From contig CM066729.1 in NCBI GenBank assembly GCA_033961575.1, forward strand, positions 100,567,001 to 100,631,000: DNA of 64,000 nt, given 5' to 3'. Positions 1 through 11,870 of the stretch are shown in pieces (the first letter of the stretch is position 1; each line of letters starts with the position of its first letter). Position numbers and translations under genes: made by a program. The DNA is from Aselliscus stoliczkanus (Eukaryota > Chordata > Mammalia > Chiroptera > Hipposideridae). The notes beneath the pieces are model-generated. The model had not been told where the DNA came from. It searched no databases and saw only the letters and a list, made by a program, of their open reading frames with translations.

Positions 1-870
1 GCTTCTAGAAGTGACCTCCAAAGTTACTGTGATAGAGTTGTTGCTGGTATCATGGTTGATAAAAATGGATTAATTCAAAATTTCCCAATGGCTGGTGAAC
101 ACTCCCACAAGTAAATATAATAGAATAGTCACAGGTCATCTCTAAGGGTAATTTTTGCTTTAAGAAGTGTTGAGTGTTTAGGCTCCCTCATTATGACTCA
201 GAATCTTTGATGATAGAATTTGACCACCACAGAGTCCTCCTCTGTCTGCCTATAATCATACATCAATGATTATCCAGACATAAATCCAGAAAGGGAAAGG
301 GGTTGGCCTTCTCACAATATATTAAACAGTTGCTCAGTCCCAAACACATCTTTTCCAAATTAATGTAGTTAGATAAATAGAGACTAATATGCTTTAACCA
401 TTCCAGGTGCTAAACTTAAAGACCTTTTATTTTATGTGTATAAATATAAGGCAAGTAATAATGTTTAATAATAATGAATATCCAATAGTAGTTCATAATT
501 TAGGGGTAATTTGCATGTGATGCTGTATTCCCTCAACGGTCATAAGATTACGGTTTCTAACCCCACAGAGTATAGGAATTATATTTCTATTTCTATATTC
601 CTCAATTAAACTTAATGTAGTAGGTGTCATGAAGGCAGTGCCCTTTCAATAAATGTGTTGATAAAATTTCAAAATTTTTCTGTTTTGAAGCAAACCTCCT
701 GCAACAATTACAAATTAGCAGACTGGTCTATGTTGGCTCTCCTACTTTCAAATTAATGTTTGTTTGATAGAAATGTGGATGAGAAAATGAGTTTTATGGA
801 AATTAATATCACAGGGTGTTCTTATCACAAATTCCTAACTGGGCAGTCACACCCCAGGCATATAACTTCC
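1..870. other. AT-rich intergenic DNA, no feature seen
   Basis: No open frame of note and no repeat that I recognise. AT-rich with scattered stops in all frames. Confidence 0.5.
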
Positions 871-879
871 TTACCAAAA

Positions 880-1675
880 GGCTTATCTTTCCCTTAAGCA
901 AACTCTGCCCATTGTTTCTGTGCATCTAGGTTAACACCTCATTGAAATGCACCCCTTTCACACTACTCCTTCCAAAACTTGGCCCTCTTTTACACTCAAG
1001 AGGTCACATAACTAACCTATAATCCAATTCCCTCCTTACTTTTTCCCACCTTCATGTAATCTACCTTACTTTCCTTAATTTTAACTGCATAAAAGAAACT
1101 GCAAATTGTTATTCTATTATAAGAAGCATTGATCTCAGACTATTGAGAAGAGCTCAAATAAAGTTTTATAAGAATTCTCTACAGGTTTGGATATTCCTTT
1201 TTTTTTAAGATTTTTATTGGGGAATGGGGGAGGGGAACAGAGTTGGGGAATTGGGAAAAGGGAACAGACAAGTTGCTCTCCTTTTGTTCTTCAGTCTAGT
1301 TGTGGAGGACATTGCTTCACTGGCCCATGTTGGTATTATCATTGCGCTCTTCCTGGGTGAAGCAGATTGGTCACAGACATCTGGATGGCCGCTCACGGCG
1401 GATCTTGGCAGCTCATGCTGGCTGCCAGCCATTCACTGTGGCCTATGGCAGCCCACTGCAGCAGGGGCTGCAGTTATGCCATCACAGGCAACTCCAGTTG
1501 GAGCTGTTGTTCACCATCTTAGCTGTAGAGGGCAGTGTCACTGGCCCTCATATGTAGGATCCGAACTGAGGTCCTGCTGCTCTGAGCTGGCATCCCAAGC
1601 CAGCTCTTAACTAATGCGCCACTCGGCTGGCCCAGGTTTGGATATTCTTAAGTCAACAGGTTAAATTTAAAAACA
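880..1675 (+). mobile_element. LTR-like fragment interrupted by a SINE
   Basis: Pyrimidine-rich stretch followed by a TATA-like tgcataaaag near 1086 and an AATAAA-type signal near 1157, then 'gaattctctacaggtttgg'. This order of signals resembles the end of a mammalian endogenous retroviral LTR on the plus strand. The SINE at 1197-1632 sits inside it and duplicated caggtttggatattc. Family not recognised and no matching second LTR was seen, so the call is tentative. Confidence 0.4.
1197..1632 (-). mobile_element. Long-form tRNA-derived SINE
   Basis: Antisense copy: T-run and 'aagatttttattgggg' at the left (complement of the AATAAAATCTT tail), tRNA-like head complement 'gccactcggctggcc' at the right. 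TSD caggtttggatattc is perfect at 1182-1196 and 1633-1647. About 436 bp, so head plus full body. A frame of 128 codons here is a by-product of the SINE body. Confidence 0.9.
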
Positions 1676-1853
1676 AAATACTCCTTTTTCCTTGGTATTA
1701 AATGCTGATAATGGTATGGTTTCCTTTAAAATTATTTCGACAATCTAAGCCACTGTACTTTGCAATAAATAAACCATTTTGTTTAATTGAATGCTTAAGC
1801 ACATAAGGGAAAAAATATCACAAAATTGGTGGTGCAAGAGAGCCCATATACTC

Positions 1854-2299
1854 TTTTTTTCTTTTTTTTTTTAAGGTTTTGTTGGGGAATTGGGGGAGGG
1901 GAACATCGTTGGGGAATCGGGGAATGGGAACAGACAAGTTGCTGTCCTTTTGTTCTTCAGTCTAGCTGTGGAGGATGTTACTTCATTGGCCCATATTGGT
2001 ATTATCATTGCGCTGTCCTCAGGTCAGGCAGTCACTACTCGCCAGCCATTGAATGGCCACTCAACGTGGCTCTGGGCAGCTCATGAAAGCACACGCCAGC
2101 TGCCAGCTAGTGCCACAGCAGCCTACGCCATCGCCAGTGACTCACAGCAACCCAGCTCCAGGTCAAGCTGTTGTTCACCATCTTAGCTGTAGAAGGCGCA
2201 GCATCACTGGCCCTAATGTGGGATCTGAACCCGGGGCCCTGCTGCTCAGAGCTGGTGTCCCAACCCAACTCTTAACCAACGTGCCCCCTAGCTGGCCCA
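1854..2299 (-). mobile_element. Long-form tRNA-derived SINE
   Basis: Second antisense full-length copy, only about 220 bp from the previous one. TSD agcccatatactc is perfect at 1841-1853 and 2300-2312. Same body and same T+ tail signature as its neighbour, with different body substitutions, so it is an independent insertion and not a tandem duplication. Confidence 0.9.
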
Positions 2300-2312
2300 A
2301 GCCCATATACTC

Positions 2313-3270
2313 ATGCAATTATAATTTTTAAAATGTTTCTGTGTTTAGATTGGTAAAATTTATTACAAGTGCTTTCTTTACAGATTTTCTTCAGATCAGA
2401 AAAAAATATATAATATTAAATGCTCGATTTCAATTATGAAATATTTTTCTAGGTTCATGTGAGAAAAGAATTCATCCTGACCTCACTTGACTGAACTAAC
2501 TTGATATGTCTTATTACAATCTCATGACATAGAACTCTATCTGACACTCATGAACACTAATACTACTCATCAAAGAACTTACAGAGATATAAAAAAAAAA
2601 AAAGTAGAGGAAAAAATATATTCCACTGACTTCGGTGCTCATGAATGCTATGTGAATTAGTGAGTGTGAAAATTTATGGTAAGTGTTATTCCAGTTCCTA
2701 ATTTAATGTGTAGGATAGGCTGTGAATGTGCCCTGATGTTTTATGTCAAAAAATAAAAAGTCCAAAAAAAACCCAAACAAACAAACCACCAAAACTTAGC
2801 ATAGAAATAGTTCCAAAAAAGCAAATTTTAGAATATACTAGGAGTACAGAGTTCAAGATGGACTTTTCATGAGATAAGTATCATAAGATAAACAATCCCA
2901 CTGGACCTAAAATATCAATTTCTTTTTAATTAAAAAATCAATTTTAAATGCCATCCAAGAAAACAAAATTAAATGTTTTCTTGAAATCCGGAGAGAATAC
3001 AACAGAAACATTAATTGGATACAGAGAAGGTTTTCAAAATCTGAACAATGTTACTTGGTGTCACTGAAGAGTTTCTACATTTTTGAGTTAGGTAATTTTG
3101 TTTTGTTTTTGTTTCAATTCAAAACTAACTCAGCTTTAAGTATGCTGATTTCCTTATATATTTTTCTTTACATTAATCCAGTTTGTTTTTTAAACCAGGT
3201 AAAATATGTCATTATCTTTAAGATATATCTCATTAAGTTAGTGAGGACTTTTCATCATTGAACAAGTTTT
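2313..3270. other. Intergenic, no feature seen
   Basis: AT-rich, with short A-runs. No gene, RNA or clear repeat recognised. Confidence 0.5.
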
Positions 3271-4780
3271 TGCTAACAGGTACAACAGTGAATAAATAAG
3301 TTTAAACATTTCAGCCTAAAATAAGATTTCTAAGAGATCATCCAAAAAGCAATAAGGGGAAACAAACAAACAAACAAACAAACAAACAAACGACACATAG
3401 AAAAGGCTACGTAATATCTTTGAAGAACTAGAAAACATAATAATCCAAACCCTCTCCCTTCAGAGATAGAAATGTTGCCAAATGCAACATTGGATCAACT
3501 AGAAAAAGGCATAGAAAGAAGTTAAAAATATCAGGAAGTATAAACTAAGCAGGGAGCCTCTTAGAAAGAAGAAGCACAAATTAACTTCTTCCAGGTGAGG
3601 ACCACATCAGGAGGAGCAGTGGTTGGTATCATGAGGGTACTGAGTTTAGTTTAGGTTTCAGAAACAGAGGAGGTAAAACTAAATAATGAATTAATAGGTA
3701 AACCATCTCTGCAAAAACCAGTTAACCAGTTTGTCATAGTGATTGCAGAAGAAAAGGGAAAGTTGCCATTACAAAAAGAAACAATGCAATAAACAAAAAA
3801 GTAGCACAAAAAAAAGTCCCATAAAGTTGCCCAACTCATTGGTTGGGGAAAAGTAAAGGAAAATTGAACTTACATAGAAGAAACTTGGTATTATTAAAAA
3901 AAAAAAATTCCAATTAGTCTTGAACCCAGCTTTATTTCCTTCCTGAACAATAAACGATTCATGCAAATATCCTTCTTTCAATGATAACTAATAAAATAAA
4001 TACCTTGAATAAAATACATACAATGTTTTGTTTAAAAAAGGAGTAAAAGAACAGGGAAAATATGAAACTAAAATTAAAAATTTCCAGCAGAAGAAAATGT
4101 TACTAGGCAGCAAATAAAAATTGTTACCATTTCACCATGAGTTAAAAAGAATAATTGCTTCAATGAATCAAGAACACAAGGAAAAAGGCCAAAAATTAAG
4201 GAAATAATGACAAAACAATTGGGAGAAATTTAAAAACTGAGCCATGGAGTTCATAAAAATGGAATAAATATAAAAAAATCATAGAAATGAAGAGAATCTG
4301 AAAGGAGTATATGGAAAAATATAATGGCTAAAATAACTCTTAGGGACAAAGGTACTGGAATTTAAAAAGAATAGAAAAATGCAAATAGTTAAAATAAATA
4401 CAATTTCTTTAAAGAGAAGGAAAAAATGAATAAAAATGATAGATACTGAAAACAGTCAAATAAATTGACTATAAGCTTAGTTGATATAGCTAAAGAAGGA
4501 AACCAAAATAATGGAACAGAAGAAGAATGTAAATATATAACACAAGAAAAGTATTCAAAAACAAAAGAAAATATGATTTCTAAAATTAAAAGAGTACATT
4601 TTGTTCTCAGCACAATTGACACAGAATTCTGAGACATATCCTAGCAAAGGTGCATATATTCAAGTGAAATATTATTTGTGTTAAAATACAAAATTATTAA
4701 GAAGGAACAATCTGATTGATCTCAGGTTATCTGGTATCATTCAGATATCAGAAGAAAATTGGAAAACATCTACAAAATTC
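3270..4780 (+). mobile_element. Ancient L1M/HAL1-like sequence
   Basis: Strongly A-rich on the plus strand for about 1.5 kb, with stretches that read like decayed LINE ORF1 coiled-coil sequence (runs of aaa/gaa/aag codons) and a segment near 4590-4660 resembling the ORF1 distal part of old L1M or HAL1 elements. No open frame survives. Boundaries are approximate. The call rests on composition and partial resemblance only. Confidence 0.4.
3360..3391 (+). repeat. (CAAA)n microsatellite
   Basis: Eight uninterrupted four-base units in the A-rich LINE-like stretch. Confidence 0.95.
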
Positions 4781-5286
4781 ATATATATATATTTTAATTG
4801 AGATATAATTGACATTTGACATGGTGTTAGTTTCAGGTGTACAACATATTATTTTGATAGACTTATACATTGCAATAGGATAACTAAAGAAGTGTGAGCT
4901 AATTTATCACATCATGTAAGTATTGTTTCTTTTATGTTTGAGAAAAAATAGTATCTAGTCTCTTAGCAACTTTGAAGTCTATAACACAGTAATGTTGAAC
5001 ATAATCACTATGTTGTGCTTTAGAACTCCAGAATTTATTTCTCTTCTAGTTGTAAGTTTGTACCCTTAAATATCTCCCCTATTCCCCCACCCCTAGTCCC
5101 TAGAAATCATCATTCTACACTATGTCTGTACAAGTTCAGCTGTTTTCAATTCCACATGTAAGTGGTACCATACACTACTTTTCTTTCTTTGTCTGACTTA
5201 TCTCACTTAGCATAACACTTTCAAATTTCATCCTTATTGTCCCAAATGGCAGGATTCCCTTCTTTCTCATGGCTGAATAATATTCC

Positions 5287-5309
5287 TGTGTGTGTGTGTG
5301 TGTGTGTGT
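5287..5309 (+). repeat. (TG)n microsatellite
   Basis: Eleven TG units inside the antisense L1M, at the place where other L1 copies read 'tccattgtgtatatat'. Confidence 0.95.
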
Positions 5310-5432
5310 CACATCTTTGTCATCTATTCATGTGTTAACTGACAGGTTGTTTCTGTATCTTGGATATTGTAAATATACATAAATGGGTGTGCAAATATCT
5401 CTTAGACACTGATTTCACTTCCTTTGGATATA

Positions 5433-5510
5433 TTGGATTGTCAGAAAAATCATGAAGTATTTTTCTGTTTTTCGTTGCAAAAATGTGTCATGACTTTTCC
5501 TACAACCCAA
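5433..5510. mobile_element. 78-bp mariner-like MITE
   Basis: A near-palindrome inserted in L1M. The left end ttggattgtcagaaaa and the complement of the right end ttgggttgtaggaaaa agree at about 19 of 23 terminal positions. It is flanked by tata at 5429-5432 and 5511-5514. Removing it and one tata restores the expected L1 reading 'ggatatattcccaggagtg', so the insertion boundaries are directly visible. Length, TA target and palindromic layout match mariner-derived MITEs such as the roughly 80-bp MADE1, but the end sequence differs from MADE1. No coding capacity. Confidence 0.8.
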
Positions 5511-5559
5511 TATATTCCCAGGAGTGGGATTGCTGAATCATATACTAGTTCAGACACAA

Positions 5560-6060
5560 AGTGTTTTTAGAAACCTGACCTGGGCCCCAAGAACAAAGTT
5601 ACCCAGTACACAGTTTGAATATGCACACTATTGCTATGTATCATTCTTTCAGGATATATTAGAGGTCAAACTCCAGATGACCTAGGAGTAACTATCTTAG
5701 GTCAAAGAGTTCTACTTAGGGTGACATACAAAAAATACTAGATGCATAAAATTTCAAATATTTCATAGAATATTCTTATATTAAAAGAAAATGCTGTATT
5801 TATTTGAAATGTATATTTAAATGGGGGTATCTTCTATTTTTATTTCCTAAAGTTAACAACTCCAACTGCAGAGAACATTGAACCCTTTTAAGTACGCTAT
5901 GATGACTGAAAGCAATGTAGGTACTGGGGTTTCAAAACTCTACTATGCTTTATCCACTGGCATTTTGGAAATGGCATAACAAGAATGAGAAGGGGAATTG
6001 GAAAACAAAGAAGGGCATGTTCACTGATCCCCTAATCTTTAGTTGCTAAAGTAAAAATAC
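5560..6060. other. Intergenic, no feature seen
   Basis: No gene or repeat that I recognise between the antisense L1M and the next L1M-like block. Confidence 0.4.
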
Positions 6061-7090
6061 ACCATAAAAGTTAAGAAGCAAGTAATGGATGTGTAAGTAT
6101 AGTCAACATCAGGAACATGTATACTAAGACAGCTAATAAAATTGACTAAAATCAGGTGACAGAAAAGGGACAATGAAGGAGATATGTGAATATTTATCAA
6201 TGCTCAGGTAAGAAAAGACACTATCAAAAAATAGAAGTTTAACAATTTACATAGAGTTCTATAAACTTATAGTAATAAAGTTAAACAGTAGAACAAAATT
6301 GCAACTCTAAGTAGAAAAGCAAAAACATAAATTTAAAAAATACTATAAAATGTAAAATAATGAGCTGGAACTAAGAACAAACAACACTATCACATAATAA
6401 ATAAGAGGTTTCCCTATTTGTTTTCCCAAAGTCAAACCCAACTCTAGGCTCTACCAGACAATATAACTTAGAAACTGAAAAAACAAAATGTCAAAGTATA
6501 CCAAAAATTCATACAAAAAGAAATGTAGGATTGAAATATTTTATCAGGCAAATATTGTCAGGCCAGAAAACATTAGACAAATCAAAGAAGCATTTTTCTT
6601 TTTATTGCTGTAAGGTACAGCTCACAATAAATATCTATGCCCATAATGTCACAGAATCAACAGGCATAAAGCAAACTAGAGAGAACACACAGAGAGAAAA
6701 AGGCATGTGTTAAATCTTGTCTCTCCCCATGAAAATTAAAGGAACAAAAATATAAGAAGGACCTAGAAGATCCAAATAACATAACTAATAAACATCTAAT
6801 AGTGTATACCAAGCTCTGTATCTTGAAAAAGAGAACGGAACATAATCTGTTTCAAGCAGCCATTGATTATTACCAAAAAAAATAAGAGTGACAATATTTA
6901 GCCTACAAAGAAATACTTAATAAATTCCAAAGAGTAGGAAAAGACAGGGTGCATTCCCCCATCATTCTGCAAGTAATAATAATAAGAAGAACCACCACCA
7001 CAACAAATAAAACCATCTGAAAACAAATCAAAACAGAAGTCTCTATTTTTGGGTCATAAAGAAAATCCCATATAAGATTTTAAAATATCC
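6060..7090 (+). mobile_element. Ancient L1M ORF2 endonuclease-region fragment
   Basis: A-rich plus strand. Around 6615-6660 the translation contains TINIYAHN, matching the INIYAPN block of the L1 endonuclease domain. Around 6750-6900 the sequence follows the next part of ORF2 ('aagctctgtat', then 'agaacggaacataatctg'). Frames are broken. Together with 3270-4780 it may be one old plus-strand element disrupted by the antisense L1M, but the order is an inference. Confidence 0.55.
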
Positions 7091-7149
7091 CTCCCAATAA
7101 AATAAAAACGAGGAAACCAAATATATCTTCCTAGACATAATCCTCAAAT

Positions 7150-7261
7150 CACTTCCTAGAATACAGTATTGTTTCCTTATTTTACAGTAATGTCTGAGGT
7201 ACAATATTCAATTAGCCACACAGCTAGTAAGGAGAGGAGTTGAACTTAAACTCTGTTGATT
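7150..7261 (-). repeat. MIR fragment, antisense
   Basis: 'cacacagctagtaagg' followed by 'agttgaacttaaactctg' is the complement of the MIR core and tRNA-related part. It stops exactly where the next SINE inserted. Confidence 0.65.
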
Positions 7262-7687
7262 AGGCAGGCTGAGTGGCGCATTGGTTGGCAATTGGCCTGG
7301 GACACCAGCTCTGAGCAGCAGGGCCCCAGTTGGGATCCTACATGAGGGCCAGTGACGCTGCCCCCTCTGTAGCTAAGATGGTGAACAGCAGCTCGACCTG
7401 GTGCTGGGCTGTTGTGAGTCCCCGGGACGGCATAGGGTGCAGTGGAGCTGGCCAGCAGTGGGTGTGAGCTACCGTGAGCTGCCGTGAGTGGCCGTTCAAT
7501 GTCAAGCGAGTGACTGCCTCACCAGGGAAGAGTGCAATGATAATGCCAACATGGGCCAGTGAAGTGGCGTCCTCCACAACTAGAATGAAGAATGAAAGGA
7601 CAGCAACTTGTCTGTTCCCATTCCCCAATTCCCTAACGCTGTTCCCTCCCCCAATTCCCCAATAAAACCTTAAAAAAACAACAACAA
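7262..7687 (+). mobile_element. Long-form tRNA-derived SINE
   Basis: Sense copy starting 'aggcaggctgagtggcgca' and ending 'ccccaataaaacctt' plus an A-rich tail with caa units. TSD is imperfect: ctctgttgatt at 7251-7261 against cgctattgatt at 7688-7698. The head is diverged (ggttggcaattggcc), suggesting an older copy. Confidence 0.85.
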
Positions 7688-7819
7688 CGCTATTGATTGA
7701 TTCAAATTTGTTCTTTTACATTAGTCATCAATGCCTTTCAAAGCATCAGAGCCTTTCATCCTTCATCTGAAAATGTGGGAGTTGAAATGAAAAATAATAA
7801 ATAGCTAGTATTTATATAT

Positions 7820-8060
7820 TACTTACAGTAGGGCATACAGTGTTATAGGTATTGTCCATGCATTAATGTTTAATCCTTATATCAATTCTATGAGGTAAAT
7901 AATATTAAACTATGATTATTATTATGCCTAATTTAAAGGAAAATAAATTGAGGCACAGAGAGTTAAATAACTTCTCCAACTTACATAGGTACTAAATAGT
8001 CAAGTCAGAATCTGAACCCAGAAAGTCTGGTTGGTTGTGGACTTAGCCACATTTTAGAGA
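7820..8060 (-). repeat. MIR, antisense
   Basis: Order seen on the plus strand: 'taatccttatatcaattc', 'gaggtaaataatatt', 'attgaggcacagagag', 'tctgaacccagaaag'. This is the complement of a near full-length MIR. Confidence 0.8.
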
Positions 8061-9128
8061 TCATTTGCCTGTACAGTACCTTCTGTTTCTAGAGTTTTGT
8101 AAACACAAAACTTAGTATTGATGACATGAATGTTTTAAATAATTAATCACAGAACACTGCACAGCTCTCAGTAAATTACATGGAGATAACAAGGAGAATT
8201 ATTCAGATGAGTTTTTCTACAAGGTAAATGAAGAGTAAAATGCCAGGGCCCAATCACACAGAAAAGCATCCCCAATTATTAGCAAAACAAAGGACTTGTT
8301 TCAGTACTGCAGGGAAGCACATGGCCCAAATAAGCTGTTTTAACCAACGCAGATGGCTCAGTTTTGATCCAGAGTTTTTACATAAACACATTATTTTATA
8401 AATGAAATTGTAACCTCAATAACAAATAGTTGCACATCTGCTTAATAATAATTTTTGTACCATTTTTAGAACAGAGTACTGCAATTATTTTCCCTGATGA
8501 TAAATAACTTGGAAATGAATCACACAGTTGCTTTGCTATTTATTCTTAAACAATTATTTCCTCCTTCTTCCTCACTATCGAATAATATTTCTTTATTATG
8601 TTGAACCTAAAATATTGAACTCAAAAAGGTAAATCTAAGTTGATATATTAATGACAGCAATCATTCAAATTGCCACCGCTTAGTCAAGTAACCACCATTT
8701 TCACCTTTTAGAGTCACAACAATTTTGTTGCCTCTCTTTCATCCTTGGAATACAAATATTATCTCATAACAAAATGTTCCATCTTATCTTTGCCCATCTC
8801 ATCTATTGCTGCTGCACTCTCTTCAACTAGAATCCTCATACAAGTTCAGGTTATTTTCTAGGCGACTATCAATCTGGTAGGTACTATAAGGGACAAAATA
8901 TAAGAAATAGTTCCAGAGAGCTAAGTATTTGTATTGCAGTTAAGACTGCTATGGTTTAGATGGGGAATGAGAAAAACAGAATTGAGGGGACGAAATGTAC
9001 ACTTGTAGAAGGAACTCTTATACAATATCTTATATACCTTGGAAAAATTATACAAGATTCTCAGCAGTTCAAATGAACGAGATATTTTGTTTGGGGGATG
9101 CAGAGCAGGTAGAAAGTGTTACTCTACA
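8060..9128. other. Intergenic, no feature seen
   Basis: Unique-looking AT-rich DNA. No gene or repeat recognised. Confidence 0.5.
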
Positions 9129-9341
9129 AATATATTAAGAATGTGACGATAATTTAATACATATATAGTCATGGGATGTGGAATATAGTGTGGGGATGTA
9201 GTCAATGGAATTGTAATAGATATGTATGATATCGGGGGTGGGGGCAGTGGAGAGGGGAGGAAGAAGGGGGAGTCACTTTGTAAGGGATGAAAAAGATAAC
9301 TATTGCATTGTTTTGTACATCTGTAACTACTAATAATAAAA

Positions 9342-9380
<39 letters not shown>

Positions 9381-9382
9381 AT
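9129..9382 (+). mobile_element. L1 3' UTR end with (AAAT)n tail
   Basis: Contains 'atttaatacatatatagtc', 'tagtcaatggaattgtaat' and 'actattgcattgttttgta', the usual L1 3' end in this genome, followed by an (AAAT)n tail at about 9337-9382. Badly 5' truncated. I could not find a convincing TSD. Confidence 0.75.
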
Positions 9383-9534
9383 GTCATCAATGACAAAAAA
9401 AGAATGTTTCCTATAACTAATATGTGGCTAAGTCCTTAGGGTAGAGCGGTCTCTGCTAAGTTGGAATCAGAGGGAAAAAAGACATTAAATCATTCTTAAT
9501 GAAGGTAAGTACTTCAAATGAGGATTAAATGCAT

Positions 9535-10034
9535 GTACGGGAAAGGCTCCCTGTCACACAATGCTTCTTGTATACAGCAATTTCTGTCAAATAAAAATAT
9601 CACTGTGTGGGGCTGGCCGAGTGGCACGGTAGTTAAGCACTGGCTTGGGAAGCCAGCGGCCCCGGTTTGGTCCCACATGTGATGGCCAGTGACACTGCCC
9701 TCAAAAAAAAAAAAAAAAAAAAGTATCACTGTGTGTCCTCATCAACCTTATTCATCAGATCTGAAACTGTATGATTTCTGGCTCTTCCCAAAGTCAAAAT
9801 GCCCATGAAAGGTAAACATTTTGAATCAATTCAGGACATCAATGCAGCCATGACAGCACAACTAAAGATACTCACAAAAGAGGACTTCCAGAACTGCTTT
9901 AGAAAGTGGCAAGAATGACAGGATAAGTGTGTTCAAAGCGAGAGGGAGTATTTTGAGGGGGATTAATGGCAATGTGTCTTTCGCTGTAATTATTTTTATT
10001 TAAACACTCACCATATTGTTTGATCACACCTTGT
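9535..10034 (+). pseudogene. Mariner transposase C-terminal remnant
   Basis: Conceptual translation before and after the SINE insertion aligns to the C-terminal half of a mammalian mariner transposase. Visible pieces are an APCHTMLLV-like stretch (equivalent to APSHTSLLV after the second catalytic Asp, which is not preserved), YSSDLKLYDFWLFPK (equivalent to the YSPDLAP..F.LFPK block holding the last catalytic Asp), KGKHFESIQDI, and a final KCVQSEGEYFEGD. An internal stop lies just before KCVQ. After the frame, 'caccttgtatg' near 10027-10037 looks like a degraded terminal inverted repeat. The N-terminal half is absent. Dead copy. Confidence 0.8.
9610..9723 (+). mobile_element. Short-form SINE inside mariner remnant
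   Basis: Head-only copy: 'ggctggccgagtggcac' to 'gacactgccctc' and a pure A-tail. TSD tatcactgtgtg is perfect at 9598-9609 and 9724-9735. Removing the SINE and one TSD rejoins the mariner translation. Confidence 0.95.
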
Positions 10035-10039
10035 ATGTA

Positions 10040-11540
10040 TAAAAATATATTTTAATCCATATAAAAATAACCTAAAGAGGTAACTGAATTACATTTAATA
10101 AATAAATCATGTGTTTAATATAAAAAATAGATGATATAGCAGAATAAAAAGGACTATGGAATTCTGCAAAAAAAATTTTGAATCTTGCCTCACCAATAAA
10201 ATCTGTAACAAAGGAGCACTAGTGAGACCTGACAGTGCTAACCATCAACATTAAAGAAAGAAAAGGAAAACAGGTAGGACAAGCATAGGCTTTAAAATCC
10301 CCTTCTCTTCTGAGACTCTATGACTGATGATACCTACTCAGGATTCTCTGAGACTATACTGGTATAAAATAAAGTCGGCTCTTATTTTGAATGTTGTTTT
10401 CTTTCCATGATAATATGGAATTTTGCAGGTGTTAAAAGCACAACTGTTTGTTAGAAAGTTAACCCTACATTTGCCTCTGAATTCCTATGAATGATCTAAA
10501 CTCAATAATTACAATGAAAGCTGTAATGTTCTATTGGGCTGCAAAACAGTTTTGCATGTTAATGAATCTATAACTCTGACAAGATAATCTTAACTTCTAG
10601 TAATTTTGATGACTTGGTGAAAAAAATTTAAGAATATTTGTAGACTTATTGGCATTCTAGCCATAAACATAAGGAATTTTTCATTAACTAAGTAAACTAT
10701 AGTAACAAAAATTTATGAAAGTTACCTGCAGAGCAAAATAATGTTTTATCTATTATTCCTGTTTAAATTGAACAGTAAACAAGTCATTATAATGGTGCAA
10801 TGTCTAGTTCATTTGACCCATCCAAAATTGATGTAGTACATGAACCAGCAGTGAATTCATTTATTACTTTAGAAAAGCAATGTTATAAATGCCATTTATT
10901 CATGAAAACACTTCTGTTTTACATAAGAAATTTAACACAGTTCATTTTGTTAAGGTGTGCGTGGTGAGAAACTATTTATATACATTATATTCCTCTCTCT
11001 AGCATCTACATTCCCATATTGCATTCATTTTCCAAAAACACTTGTTCTAAAAAAAGCATCTGAAGGAGATTCTTCTTCATTTTCTCTATAGCCAGGTGAT
11101 TTTTCCATGCACAAAAAGATGTTAACATAAATAGCTTTTGCCCTATATTTTGAAAGATCACAGAACCCTGCATTCTCTACATGGCATGGAAGCTGGCACA
11201 GATTTTTCAGTCAAATGTGTCCAGTTTTATAATACTGTTGTTGCTAATCATAGTACTAGAAGTATTCATGATAGTAGTAACATTATTTGTACTTAACATG
11301 TCTTTACATTAACCATAAATTCTTCTTGCTAAGATTAGAAATGATTTACATTTTTCAGAAACACATACAGTTGTATGAGGGGGAAGTTAAAAGACACAGG
11401 TCAATAAACTTCCTAGAGATTAATATATGGGATACTTCCTTTTTTGCTACAATCTTACTGTGTATCCCACAATATCTGGGCTACCTGTCACTCAATAATG
11501 AGAGATGTTACCACAATTCTTGGTGTTTTCAGGTTCGACC
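10040..11540. other. Intergenic, no gene seen
   Basis: AT-rich, apparently unique sequence. The 10400-10980 part has few repeats and several TAAT/ATTA cores and could be conserved, but nothing in the sequence alone proves it. A 95-codon frame at 11287-11574 has no recognisable domain. Confidence 0.4.
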
Positions 11541-11544
11541 AGGC

Positions 11545-11870
11545 TTCCTCATCTCAAAATCTTCAATTTTGTAAGGGTCTGAAAAATCTCATCATAGTTT
11601 TCATTTAAAATTTGTTGAACTAGGGCCGGCTGAGTGGCGCGGTGGTTAAGCGCTGGCTTGGGAAGCCAGAGGCCCCGGTTCAGGTCCCACATATGAGGGC
11701 CAATGACACTGCCCTCAAAAAAAAAACAAAACTAAAATTTGATGAACTCCTTTCCTACTGATATTCATCTCTCCCATTAGAATGTAACTTCACCAAGAGT
11801 AGGGAACATAGAATTTGCTTACTACTGTATTGAATTGCAAAATCTAATACATCTATTATTTGTTAGATGA
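11545..11870 (+). repeat. L2 3' fragment split by a SINE
   Basis: 'cccattagaatgtaacttc', then 'caccaagagtagggaacat', is the L2 end motif (..CACTAGAATGTAAGCTCC..GGGCAGGG..). Sequence before the SINE (from about 11545) seems to belong to the same element. Old and diverged. Confidence 0.6.
11622..11733 (+). mobile_element. Short-form SINE
   Basis: Head-only sense copy 'agggccggctgagtggcgcg' to 'gacactgccctc' and A-rich tail. TSD aaaatttgttgaact at 11607-11621 and aaaatttgatgaact at 11734-11748, one mismatch. Box A and box B (ggttcaggtccc) of the RNA polymerase III promoter are visible. Confidence 0.95.

Larger units (their letters stand above)
4786..5560 (-). mobile_element. L1M 3' end, antisense
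   Basis: Plus strand reads 'ttgagatataattgacat', then 'tcaggtgtacaacat', 'cacttagcataa' and finally 'gggattgctgaatcatat'. This is the reverse complement of an old L1M ORF2 end and 3' UTR. It carries a (TG)n at 5287-5309 and is split at 5433-5510 by a palindromic MITE. More diverged than the other L1s in the window. Confidence 0.85.

Noticed and set aside
1224..1610. 128-codon plus-strand frame
   Set aside because: Lies wholly in a long SINE. Similar peptides (…VVED.ASLAHVGIIIALF…) recur at every long SINE copy, so it reflects SINE body sequence.
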